Assembly: GCF_014204895.1 (NCBI RefSeq) | Contig: NZ_JACHMF010000001.1 | Span: forward strand, 1,302,001 to 1,366,000 | Reading direction: 5' to 3' | DNA length: 64,000 bases | Source of the DNA: Paractinoplanes abujensis | Lineage (GTDB): Bacteria > Actinomycetota > Actinomycetes > Mycobacteriales > Micromonosporaceae | Shown here: positions 9,256 through 16,104 of the stretch, in pieces | Numbering within the stretch: the first letter of the stretch is position 1 | How the letters are laid out: each line of letters begins with the position of its first letter | Notes under the pieces: model-generated | The model's input: only the letters and a program-made list of their open reading frames with translations | Database searches by the model: none | Told to the model about the DNA's origin: nothing | Translations under genes and position numbers: made by a program

Positions 9256-10152
9256 TTGGCCACCGTGACCGACCATCGGCCGTCGGCGCCGACCGTCTCC
9301 GGCACCCCCGGCGGCACCCGCAAGCGGTCCAAGATCCTGCAGTTCAACTGGATCGGCGGCGGGCTGAGCTGGATCTGGCTGTTCATCGTGATGCTACCGA
9401 TCTACTGGATCATCATCACGAGCTTCAAGACCCAGGACACGTACTTCATCACCAACCCCCTGGCCCCGCCCAGCGACTTCTCGTTCGCCAACTACAAGAC
9501 GGTCATCGAGTCCGACGTCGCGCGGTACTTCATCAACAGTGTGATCGTCACGGCCGGCGCGATCGTCCCCGCCGTGCTGATCAGCTTCATGGCGGCGTAC
9601 GCGATCGTCCGTGGCGCCGGTAGCCGCGTGCTGCGCCTCATGAACGGCGTGTTCGTGATGGGCCTGGCGATCCCGCTGCAGGCGGTGATCATCCCGGTCT
9701 ACCTGATCATCATCCGGCTCCAGATGTACGACACCCTGGCCGCGATCATCATGCCGTCGATCGCGTTCGCCATCCCCCTGTCCGTGCTCGTGCTGTCGAA
9801 CTTCATCCGCGACGTCCCGAAGGAACTCTTCGAGTCGATGCGAATGGACGGGGCCAGCGAGTGGGGCACCCTGTGGCGCCTGGCGTTCCCGCTGACCCGC
9901 CCCGCGCTGGTCACGGTCACGATCTACAACGCGCTCGGCATCTGGAACGGCTTCCTGCTGCCGCTCGTGCTCACCCAGAGCCCCGACAACCGGACGATCC
10001 CGCTCGCCCTGGCCGACTTCTCGGGCCAGTTCGGCGTCAACGTCCCCGCGATCGCCGCCTCGGTCACGTTGACCACGCTGCCGATCGTGATCCTGTACGC
10101 CGTGGGGCGCCGCCAGCTCCTGAGTGGTCTGACGGCGGGCTTCAGCAAGTAG
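9256..10152 (+). CDS. Sugar ABC transporter permease (MalG/UgpE type)
   Basis: A 298-residue inner-membrane permease with about six membrane segments. Its EAA loop, LFESMRMDGASEWGTLWRLAFP, is in the second half, as expected for a MalG-type partner. The TTG start at 9256 is preceded by a strong GGAAGGAG site and lies one base after the previous stop. It forms the channel with the preceding MalF-type subunit. The gene ends 3 bp before the convergent LacI regulator. Confidence 0.94.
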   Translation: MATVTDHRPSAPTVSGTPGGTRKRSKILQFNWIGGGLSWIWLFIVMLPIYWIIITSFKTQDTYFITNPLAPPSDFSFANYKTVIESDVARYFINSVIVTAGAIVPAVLISFMAAYAIVRGAGSRVLRLMNGVFVMGLAIPLQAVIIPVYLIIIRLQMYDTLAAIIMPSIAFAIPLSVLVLSNFIRDVPKELFESMRMDGASEWGTLWRLAFPLTRPALVTVTIYNALGIWNGFLLPLVLTQSPDNRTIPLALADFSGQFGVNVPAIAASVTLTTLPIVILYAVGRRQLLSGLTAGFSK

Positions 10153-10155
10153 AGG

Positions 10156-11166
10156 TCAGAGCCTCCGGGTGGACTCGCGAACGACCAGTTCGGTCGCCAG
10201 CTCCACCCGGGGGGTTTCGATGGGCTCGCCCCGCGACAGTCGCAGGACCGTCCGCGCGGCGAGCCCGCCCATGTCGGCCAGCGGCTGCCGTACGGTGGTC
10301 AGCGGCGGTGACGACCAGCGCGCCTCGGGCAGGTCGTCGAAACCCACCACGCTCAGGTCGTCGGGCACCCGGATGCCGCGCAGCCGGGCCGCCTCGTAGA
10401 CACCCAGCGCCATCTGATCGCTCGAGGCGAAGATCGCGGTCGGCCGGTCGTCGCGGTCGAGCAGCCGCTGAGCCGCCGCGAAGCCGCCCTCGTGGCTGAA
10501 ATCGCCCGGCTCGACCAGCCTACGGTCGACCCGCAGGCCGGCCGACTCCAGCGCAGCCCGGTAACCGTCCAGCCGGGCCCGGCTGCAGAGCAGGCTGCGC
10601 GGGCCCTCGACCAGCCCGATGCGGGTGTGACCGAGCGAGATCAGATGCTCGGTGGCGCTGCGGCCGCCCGACCAGTTCGTCGCGCCGATCGTCGGCACGT
10701 CGGCCGCCGCCCCACCGGCCGGGTCGATGATCACCATCGGCACGTTGAGCCGGTGCAGCTCGGTGTAGACCGGGCCGGCCCCGTCCGAGATCACCAGCAC
10801 CACGCCGTCGGACTGGCGGGAGCGCAGATTCTGCAGCCACTGCCGGGTCGACGCGGTGCGCCGGTGCACGGCCGAGATGACGGTGCCGATGCCGGCCGCG
10901 TGGGTGACCTCCTCGACGCCGCGGATCAACTCGACCGCCCACGGGCTGTCCAGATCGTGGAAGACGAGGTCGATCAGGCCCGCGCGCAGCGGCTGGCGAG
11001 AGTTTCGAGGGCGGTAGTCGTGCTCGCGGAGCAGGTGCTCGATGCGGTCGCGGGTCTCCGGCGACACGTCCGTCCGCCCGTTGAGCACTCGCGACACCGT
11101 GGGCACGGAAACCCCGGCCGCCTCGGCGATGGTCGCGATAGTGACTCGTCTTCCGCCCGCGGCCAT
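10156..11166 (-). CDS. LacI-family repressor of the GH3/ABC sugar locus
   Basis: A 336-residue LacI regulator from the ATG at 11166, preceded by GAGGAGAG. The helix-turn-helix is at about 8-27 (VTIATIAEAAGVSVPTVSRVLN), followed by the hinge (LREHDYRPRNSRQ) and a full periplasmic-binding-like sensor domain with SDQMALGVYEAARLRG and VVGFDDLPEA. A perfect 11-bp palindrome lies 32 bp upstream of its own start, and variants lie in the GH3/transporter promoter region, so autoregulation and control of the whole locus are likely. The inducer would be the imported oligosaccharide. An alternative GTG a few codons upstream is less well placed. Confidence 0.93.
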   Translation of the reverse strand: MAAGGRRVTIATIAEAAGVSVPTVSRVLNGRTDVSPETRDRIEHLLREHDYRPRNSRQPLRAGLIDLVFHDLDSPWAVELIRGVEEVTHAAGIGTVISAVHRRTASTRQWLQNLRSRQSDGVVLVISDGAGPVYTELHRLNVPMVIIDPAGGAAADVPTIGATNWSGGRSATEHLISLGHTRIGLVEGPRSLLCSRARLDGYRAALESAGLRVDRRLVEPGDFSHEGGFAAAQRLLDRDDRPTAIFASSDQMALGVYEAARLRGIRVPDDLSVVGFDDLPEARWSSPPLTTVRQPLADMGGLAARTVLRLSRGEPIETPRVELATELVVRESTRRL

Positions 11167-11197
11167 ACGACTCTCCTCGTTCACCCTGCCCTCGCCC

Positions 11198-11208
11198 CGA
11201 AACTTTCG
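11198..11208. promoter_or_regulatory. Perfect CGAAACTTTCG palindrome upstream of the LacI gene
   Basis: An 11-bp palindrome with a single central base (CGAAA-C-TTTCG), 32 bp upstream of the LacI start. It is the best copy of the motif also found at 6717 and 6898. Xylan and beta-xyloside regulators of Streptomyces are reported to use a CGAA-N-TTCG core (from memory). A second, unrelated TTCCGGA-rich stretch follows at 11209-11224. Confidence 0.7.
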
Positions 11209-11299
11209 TTCCGGAGTTCCGGAAGTATTGCACATTCCGCGGCTGATAAGGGCACGTGCACACGTCTGATATTGGCGGCCCCGGGGTAAGGCGTGTCTC

Positions 11300-13411
11300 A
11301 TGCCTCTCATCGCCGGTCGATACCGCCTGGGCGAGACCCTGGGCGAGGGCGGAATGGGGAAGGTGTGGAAGGCCCGCGACGAGGTGCTGGAACGCGACGT
11401 CGCGGTCAAGGAGATCCTGCTGCCGGACGAGGTCGGCCAAGTCCAACGCCGTACGCTCCGGGAAGCCCGCGCCGCGGCCCGGCTCGGCCACCCGAACGTG
11501 GTGCAGATCTTCGACGTCTTCGAGGTGGACGGTCGCACCTGGATCGTCATGGAGTACGTGCCGTCGCGCTCGCTGCAGGACGTGCTGCGCGCCGACGGGC
11601 CGATCGACCCGCGCCGGGCCGCCCGCATCGGCCTCGACCTGCTGGCCGCCCTGCGCGCCGCGCACGCCGCCGGGGTCGACCACCGCGACGTGAAACCGGC
11701 CAACGTCCTGCTCGCCGACGACGGCCGCGTGCTGCTCACCGACTTCGGCATCGCCACCATCGAGGGCGACAGCCTGATCAGCAGCTCCGACATGCTGCTG
11801 GGTTCGCCCGAATACATGTCACCCGAGCGCGCCAAGTACGGCACGGCCGGGATGGGGGCCGACCTGTGGTCGCTCGGGGCCACCCTGTACGCGGCCGTGG
11901 AGGGGCGCTCGCCGTTCCGCCGGGGCAACGCGCTGGCCACGCTGACCGCCCTGGCCGCCGACGAACCCGATCCGCCCCGGCGGGCGGGCGCGCTGGAACC
12001 GCTGCTCCTCGGCCTGCTGCGCAAGGACCCGGCCGAGCGCCTCGACGCGGCCGCCGTCGAACACGGGCTGCGAGCGGCACTGGCGGGGGCGTATGGTCAC
12101 GCCCTGGTTCCCGCACGGGATGCCGTCACCACGGCGGACCTGACGCTGCCGTCCGCGTCCGCGGCCGCCGCTGTCCTGCCCCCAGCCGCCGACTCCGCCG
12201 CCGACGCCCGGGTGTCACCCCCGGTCGCCGACTCCGCCGCCGACGCCCGGGTGTCACCTTCAGCCGCCGACGACTCGTCTTTGGCCGGCCGGGACGCGTC
12301 CACGAGCAACGACGACTCAACTGCGGGCGGCGGGGTCGGGTCCACGGGCATCGACGACTCGTCCGCGGACGATGCTGCCTCGCGCGCCGGCGCTGACGTC
12401 GCACCCGAGGGTGCCGATGTCTCACCTGCGGACGCGGCTGTTCCGGCTGCGGCGGCCGTTCCCGCGCAGCGGTCCGCTGCCGATGGTGCCGGCGGTGGTA
12501 CGCCTGCGGACGGTTCGCGTGCGGCGGCTGCTCCCGCTGTTCCCGCGCAGCGGTCCGCTGCCGATGGTGCCGGCGGTGGCACGCCTGCGGACGGTTCGCG
12601 TGCGGCGGCTGCTCCCGCTGTTCCCGCGCAGCGGTCCGCTCCGCGTTACGCCGCCGGGGACGCCCCAGCCCCCGCCCCCGTGCCCGCGGATCGGCCGGCC
12701 CGGTCCGGGCGGCGCTGGATCGGGCTCGCCTCGGTGGCTGTCCTTGCGCTGCTGGCGGCCGTCGTCTGGGTCGTGACCCGCCCCGACGGCGACGGCACCC
12801 CGCAGGGCTCCGGTGCCCCTGCCGCGTCCGCCCCGGCCGCCTCCGCCTCCGCCCCGGCGCAGCCCTCGGCCACGCCGTCCGCCGCGGTCACCACAACCAG
12901 CCGCTCCATCCCACCCAGCACCGCGGCCACGACCGCCGCGCCGCCGGATTCGCCGGGGTCGTCGGAACTGCCCGCTCTGCCGGACGGCTGGCGCGACTAC
13001 CGGGACCGTACGGGGTTCGCGGTTTACGTCCCCGAGGGCTGGACCCGCTCGGTCGAGCGCGGCATCGTCTACTTCCGAGGCGACGCCCGGGTGCTGGGCA
13101 TCGACCAGACCAAGAAGCCGGCCCCCGACCCGGTCGCGGACTGGCGGGGTAAGGCCGATTACCGGGTGGGCCGGGGCGACTTCCCCTCGTACCGCGAGAT
13201 CGGCATCGACGAGGTCGACTACTTCACCAAGGCGGCCGACTGGGAGTTCACGTTCACCCGCAACGGCGTGCGTCAGCACGTCAACAACCGCGGGGTGATC
13301 ACCGGGCCGAAGCAGGCGTACGGCTTCTACTGGCAGACCCGCGACGCCGAATGGGCCGACCGCAAGGACGACCTGCAATTGATCTTCGACAGCTTCCGCC
13401 CGGCCGGCTGA
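11300..13411 (+). CDS. Membrane-anchored Ser/Thr protein kinase (PknB-like)
   Basis: A 703-residue kinase. The cytoplasmic catalytic domain spans about 1-265: glycine loop GETLGEGGMGKV (about 11-22), Lys in AVKEIL, catalytic loop HRDVKPANVLL, DFGIA, and GSPEYMSPE at the P+1 loop. A long Ala/Pro/Ser/Asp-rich linker (about 266-470) contains exact DNA repeats. One transmembrane helix lies at about 473-493 (GLASVAVLALLAAVVWVV). The extracellular part has a Pro/Ser/Thr-rich stalk, then a compact domain at about 555-703 with no PASTA repeats, whose ligand is unknown. It presumably senses an external signal and phosphorylates cytoplasmic proteins on Ser/Thr. No partner gene is adjacent. Confidence 0.93.
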   Translation: MPLIAGRYRLGETLGEGGMGKVWKARDEVLERDVAVKEILLPDEVGQVQRRTLREARAAARLGHPNVVQIFDVFEVDGRTWIVMEYVPSRSLQDVLRADGPIDPRRAARIGLDLLAALRAAHAAGVDHRDVKPANVLLADDGRVLLTDFGIATIEGDSLISSSDMLLGSPEYMSPERAKYGTAGMGADLWSLGATLYAAVEGRSPFRRGNALATLTALAADEPDPPRRAGALEPLLLGLLRKDPAERLDAAAVEHGLRAALAGAYGHALVPARDAVTTADLTLPSASAAAAVLPPAADSAADARVSPPVADSAADARVSPSAADDSSLAGRDASTSNDDSTAGGGVGSTGIDDSSADDAASRAGADVAPEGADVSPADAAVPAAAAVPAQRSAADGAGGGTPADGSRAAAAPAVPAQRSAADGAGGGTPADGSRAAAAPAVPAQRSAPRYAAGDAPAPAPVPADRPARSGRRWIGLASVAVLALLAAVVWVVTRPDGDGTPQGSGAPAASAPAASASAPAQPSATPSAAVTTTSRSIPPSTAATTAAPPDSPGSSELPALPDGWRDYRDRTGFAVYVPEGWTRSVERGIVYFRGDARVLGIDQTKKPAPDPVADWRGKADYRVGRGDFPSYREIGIDEVDYFTKAADWEFTFTRNGVRQHVNNRGVITGPKQAYGFYWQTRDAEWADRKDDLQLIFDSFRPAG
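12458..12640 (+). repeat. 81-bp in-frame tandem repeat in the kinase linker
   Basis: Two near-identical 81-bp units (12458-12538 and 12539-12619) and a 21-bp partial third copy (12620-12640). Each encodes 27 residues of the linker, starting VPAQRSAADGAGGG. Only about one base differs between the full units (GGTGGTACG versus GGTGGCACG), so the duplication is recent or kept uniform by conversion. A separate short repeat (SAADARVSP twice) occurs at 12189-12257. Confidence 0.9.
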
Positions 13412-13417
13412 CGTCGA

Positions 13418-13990
13418 TCAGGCCGACCGCAGTCCGTCGACCAGGAGGGCGGTCATGCGCCGGCCGTAGCCGGGCGCCTCGTCGGGCCGGGGCGCGCAGA
13501 GCTTCGCGACCGCGTACAGCAGGTCTTGAGGGCTCACGCCGGCCCGGATCGCACCCGCCGCGACCGCCCTGTCGAGCAGGGACCCGAGCGCCGGTCCCAG
13601 CTTGGCCATGAAGAAGCCGGAGAGGCCCTCGTATGCGGGGTCGCCGGAATGCAGCGCCGACGCGAAGCCGCGTTTCGTCGCGACGAACGTCGCCAGCCGA
13701 TCGAGCCATCGGGCCAGGGCCTCCCCGGGTTCGTACTCGGCGGCGAGTGCGGGAGCGGCCTCGGCGCAGGCGTCGATCTCGCGCTCGATCACCGCCTTGA
13801 TCAGGTCGGAGCGTTGCGGAAAATGCCGGTACAGCGTGCCCACCCCGACGCCGGCCAGGTCGGTGATCTCCTTCGCGGGGGCGTCCACGCCTGACGTGCC
13901 GAAGACCGTCTTCGCCGCGTCGAGCAACGCCTCGACGTTGCGCCGGGCGTCGGTCCGCTTCCGGCGCGGGGCCGCAGTGCTCTCCGTCAC
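13418..13990 (-). CDS. TetR-family transcriptional repressor
   Basis: A 190-residue TetR regulator from the GTG at 13990, preceded by GAGGAGGAG. The N-terminal helix-turn-helix domain covers about 15-65 (NVEALLDAAKTVFG, then GVGVGTLYRHFPQRSDLIKAV). The rest is the helical ligand-binding domain with SGDPAYEGLSGFFMAKLGPALGSLL. It is divergent from an aldo/keto reductase, and the gap holds two identical palindromes, so it very likely represses that gene and itself. The inducer is unknown. It converges on the kinase gene with a 6-bp gap. Confidence 0.93.
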   Translation of the reverse strand: MTESTAAPRRKRTDARRNVEALLDAAKTVFGTSGVDAPAKEITDLAGVGVGTLYRHFPQRSDLIKAVIEREIDACAEAAPALAAEYEPGEALARWLDRLATFVATKRGFASALHSGDPAYEGLSGFFMAKLGPALGSLLDRAVAAGAIRAGVSPQDLLYAVAKLCAPRPDEAPGYGRRMTALLVDGLRSA

Positions 13991-14023
13991 GCCTACTCCT
14001 CCTCGCTGGTCCTTCTTGCAGAT

Positions 14024-14039
14024 CCGGAAAGCCTTTCCG
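14024..14039. promoter_or_regulatory. TetR operator, copy 1
   Basis: CCGGAAAGCCTTTCCG, a palindrome of form CGGAAA-N3-TTTCCG, 34 bp upstream of the TetR start. Confidence 0.75.
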
Positions 14040-14046
14040 TATAGTT

Positions 14047-14062
14047 CCGGAAAGCCTTTCCG
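14047..14062. promoter_or_regulatory. TetR operator, copy 2
   Basis: An exact second copy of CCGGAAAGCCTTTCCG, 23 bp downstream (start to start) and 31 bp before the aldo/keto reductase start. About two helical turns separate the copies, which would allow two TetR dimers on one face of the DNA. Confidence 0.75.
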
Positions 14063-14092
14063 CTTTGGCGACTCTATCGTGAGGAGACACAG

Positions 14093-15115
14093 ATGCACTA
14101 CCGCACCCTGGGCCGGACCGGGATCAAAGTCAGTCCGTACGGGCTCGGCGCGCTCATGTTCGCCACCCAGGTCGGCAACCCCGACCCCGGCGACTCGATC
14201 CGTGTGATCCACAAGGCGCTCGACGCCGGACTCAACCTGATCGACACCTCGGACGCGTACGGCGACTCGGAGGAGGTCGTGGGCCGCGCTCTGAAGGGCC
14301 GGCGGGACACCGTCGTGCTCGCCACGAAGTTCGGCCGCCCGGCCGGCGCCGACCCCAACCAGCAGGGCGGCTCCCGGCGCTGGATCATGACCGCGGTCGA
14401 GAACTCCCTGCGCCGCCTGCAGACCGACCACATCGACCTCTACCAGCTGCATGTGCTCGACCCCGAGACCGACCTGGAGGAGACGCTCTCCGCGCTGACC
14501 GACCTCATCCGTACGGGCAAAGTGCGGGCGATCGGTTCCTCCAACACACCCGCCACCGGCATCGTCGACGCCCAGTGGGTCTCGGAACGCCGCGGACTGG
14601 CCCGCCTCCACACCGAACAGCTGCCGTACTCGATCCTCAACCGCGCCAACGAGAACGACGTGCTCCCGACCGCACAACGCCACGGCCTCGGCACGCTGGT
14701 GTGGGGGCCGCTCGCGCAGGGCATGCTGACCGGCCGGGTCCGCCGGGAGCAGCGCAACGACCTGAGCCGGGCCCGCTTCTTCCAGCACCTCAGCGACGAG
14801 CGCCGCATCGACGTCGTCGAGCAGCTCCTCCCGCTCGCCCGGGAGGCCGGCCTGCCGCTGACCCACCTGGCCATGGCCTTCACCATCGCGCACCCCGGCG
14901 TCACCACGGCATTGCTCGGCGCCCGTACGCTCGACCAGCTCGACAACCTGCTCGAAGGTGTCGGCGTGGCCCTGTCGGAAGAGCTCCTCGACCGCATCGA
15001 CGAGATCGTCCCACCCGGCACCGACGTGACCCGCCTTGATCAGGCTTATCAGCCCCCGTCCCAGCGCGACCCCCAGCTGCGCCGCCGCCCTCTCACCAAC
15101 CGCAGCGCCGCCTGA
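14093..15115 (+). CDS. Aldo/keto reductase
   Basis: A 340-residue NADPH-dependent (beta/alpha)8-barrel reductase. The catalytic tetrad is visible as Asp51, Tyr56, Lys79 (ATKFGR) and His120 (LYQLHVLD). Late motifs are IGSSNTPA, EQLPYSILNR and the C-terminal TALLGARTLDQLDNLL, which resemble the YghZ/general-stress AKR group. The ATG at 14093 follows GAGGAGAC. It is under apparent TetR control through two operators. The substrate is unknown; carbonyl or xenobiotic aldehyde reduction is usual for this class. Confidence 0.93.
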   Translation: MHYRTLGRTGIKVSPYGLGALMFATQVGNPDPGDSIRVIHKALDAGLNLIDTSDAYGDSEEVVGRALKGRRDTVVLATKFGRPAGADPNQQGGSRRWIMTAVENSLRRLQTDHIDLYQLHVLDPETDLEETLSALTDLIRTGKVRAIGSSNTPATGIVDAQWVSERRGLARLHTEQLPYSILNRANENDVLPTAQRHGLGTLVWGPLAQGMLTGRVRREQRNDLSRARFFQHLSDERRIDVVEQLLPLAREAGLPLTHLAMAFTIAHPGVTTALLGARTLDQLDNLLEGVGVALSEELLDRIDEIVPPGTDVTRLDQAYQPPSQRDPQLRRRPLTNRSAA

Positions 15116-15378
15116 CCCGGCACGGCTCAACTCAAGCCGTCAACGGGGCTACTGCTGGTCGTCGGGCGCGATCTCCTGTCCGCATTCGCCCCGCGCCGGT
15201 CAAGCCTCGCGCTCCTTCTCGCCCGCACCGGTGGCAACACACGGGGATCACCCGGCCGGGGCCGACGCGATCCGCAACGCCGCTCCGCCCGTCACCGAAC
15301 TGCTGGCTCGCTACGTCCCGAGAAGAGCCGGGCGGCGCAGACGGGCAGGAGCCGGTCGATGAAGGTCCGATGCCGTCC

Positions 15379-15692
15379 GAGACGAGCCCGGCCGCCGCGT
15401 CCTGATGGCGTCCGAGACGGGCCTGCTGCGTGTCTTGGTGCGGTTCGAGACGGGCCTGCTGCCGTGTCTTGGTGCGGTTCGAGACGGGCCTGCTGCCGTG
15501 TCTTGGTGCGGTTCGAGACGGGCCTGCTGCCGTGTCTTGGTGCCGTTCGGGACGAGGCCTGCTGTGTCCTGATGCGGTCCGGGACGGGGCCTGCTGTGTC
15601 CTGATGCGGTTCGGGACGGGGCCTGCTGCCGTGTCCTGATGCTGTTCGAAGACGAGACCCGCTGCCGTGTCCTGATGCCCAAAGCGATCGGC
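15379..15692. repeat. Tandem array of about nine 31-34 bp units
   Basis: Units beginning GAGACGGGCCTGCTGCCGTG, or a close variant, start near 15379, 15414, 15447, 15481, 15515, 15549, 15580, 15613 and 15647. The three central copies are spaced exactly 34 bp and are almost identical; the outer ones diverge and lose a few bases. Units abut directly, so there are no spacers. Confidence 0.85.
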
Positions 15693-15713
15693 CGCCGGGG
15701 CGGCACATCTTCT

Positions 15714-15729
15714 GGCTAGCCTCCTAGGA
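15714..15729. repeat. 16-bp direct repeat, left copy
   Basis: GGCTAGCCTCCTAGGA, repeated exactly at 15959-15974, 245 bp away. Each copy holds two CTAG words, inside the palindromes GGCTAGCC and CCTAGG. Confidence 0.85.
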
Positions 15730-15861
15730 CGCCGTTGTTCGACCCCTCCCGTCGGCGGCAGGGCGTCCGCTGCGCGCTAGTCAGAACAGGACGAATCGGG
15801 CGGAAATCGCGCCGAACGGCCAGCCGCCGCGAAGCGCGACAAAGGCGGCCAGCCGCGCGAG

Positions 15862-15952
15862 CAGTTCGCGAAAGCAGTTCCCGGAAGCAGTTCGCGGAAG
15901 CAGTTGGCGGAAGCAGTTGGCGGAAGCAGTTGGCGGAAGCAGTTGGCGGAAG
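15862..15952. repeat. 13-bp tandem array, seven copies
   Basis: Seven adjacent copies of CAGTTGGCGGAAG (the first three with one or two changes), starting at 15862, 15875, 15888, 15901, 15914, 15927 and 15940. The last four are identical. The array ends 6 bp before the right copy of the 16-bp direct repeat. Confidence 0.9.
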
Positions 15953-15958
15953 CATTCA

Positions 15959-15974
15959 GGCTAGCCTCCTAGGA
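15959..15974. repeat. 16-bp direct repeat, right copy
   Basis: GGCTAGCCTCCTAGGA, identical to 15714-15729. The two copies bracket 229 bp that end in the 13-bp array. Confidence 0.85.
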
Positions 15975-15991
15975 TGCCTTAGGCGCTGTGC

Positions 15992-16070
15992 CGGCGGGTG
16001 CTGTCCGAACGAGCGGTGTGGGCGGGTGCTGTCCGAAACGAGCGGTGTGGGCGGTGCCGTCCGAGCGTGG
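15992..16070. repeat. 29-bp tandem repeat, 2.6 copies
   Basis: Units of the form GGGTGCTGTCCGAACGAGCG start near 15995, 16024 and, partly, 16052. They immediately precede the MocR-type gene's 3' end. Confidence 0.75.
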
Positions 16071-16104
16071 TGCGGGAGTGGATGCGTTTGCCGGTGGGCG
16101 GATG

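Larger units (their letters stand above)
15116..16104. other. 989-bp gene-free, repeat-rich interval
   Basis: No open frame here has family resemblance or the local codon pattern. The stretch holds three unrelated tandem-repeat arrays (15379-15692, 15862-15952, 15992-16070) and a 16-bp direct repeat. Periods of 34, 13 and 29 bp are not multiples of three, which argues against coding. The first ~240 bp (15116-15360) show nothing recognisable. Confidence 0.8.

Noticed and set aside
15379..15692. Possible CRISPR array.
   Set aside because: The 31-34 bp units follow one another directly, with no spacers, and no cas gene is in the window.
15292..15708. Possible repetitive protein encoded on the minus strand across the 34-bp array.
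   Set aside because: The 34-bp period shifts frame at each unit, there is no ribosome-binding site, and the composition is just the repeat read in all frames.
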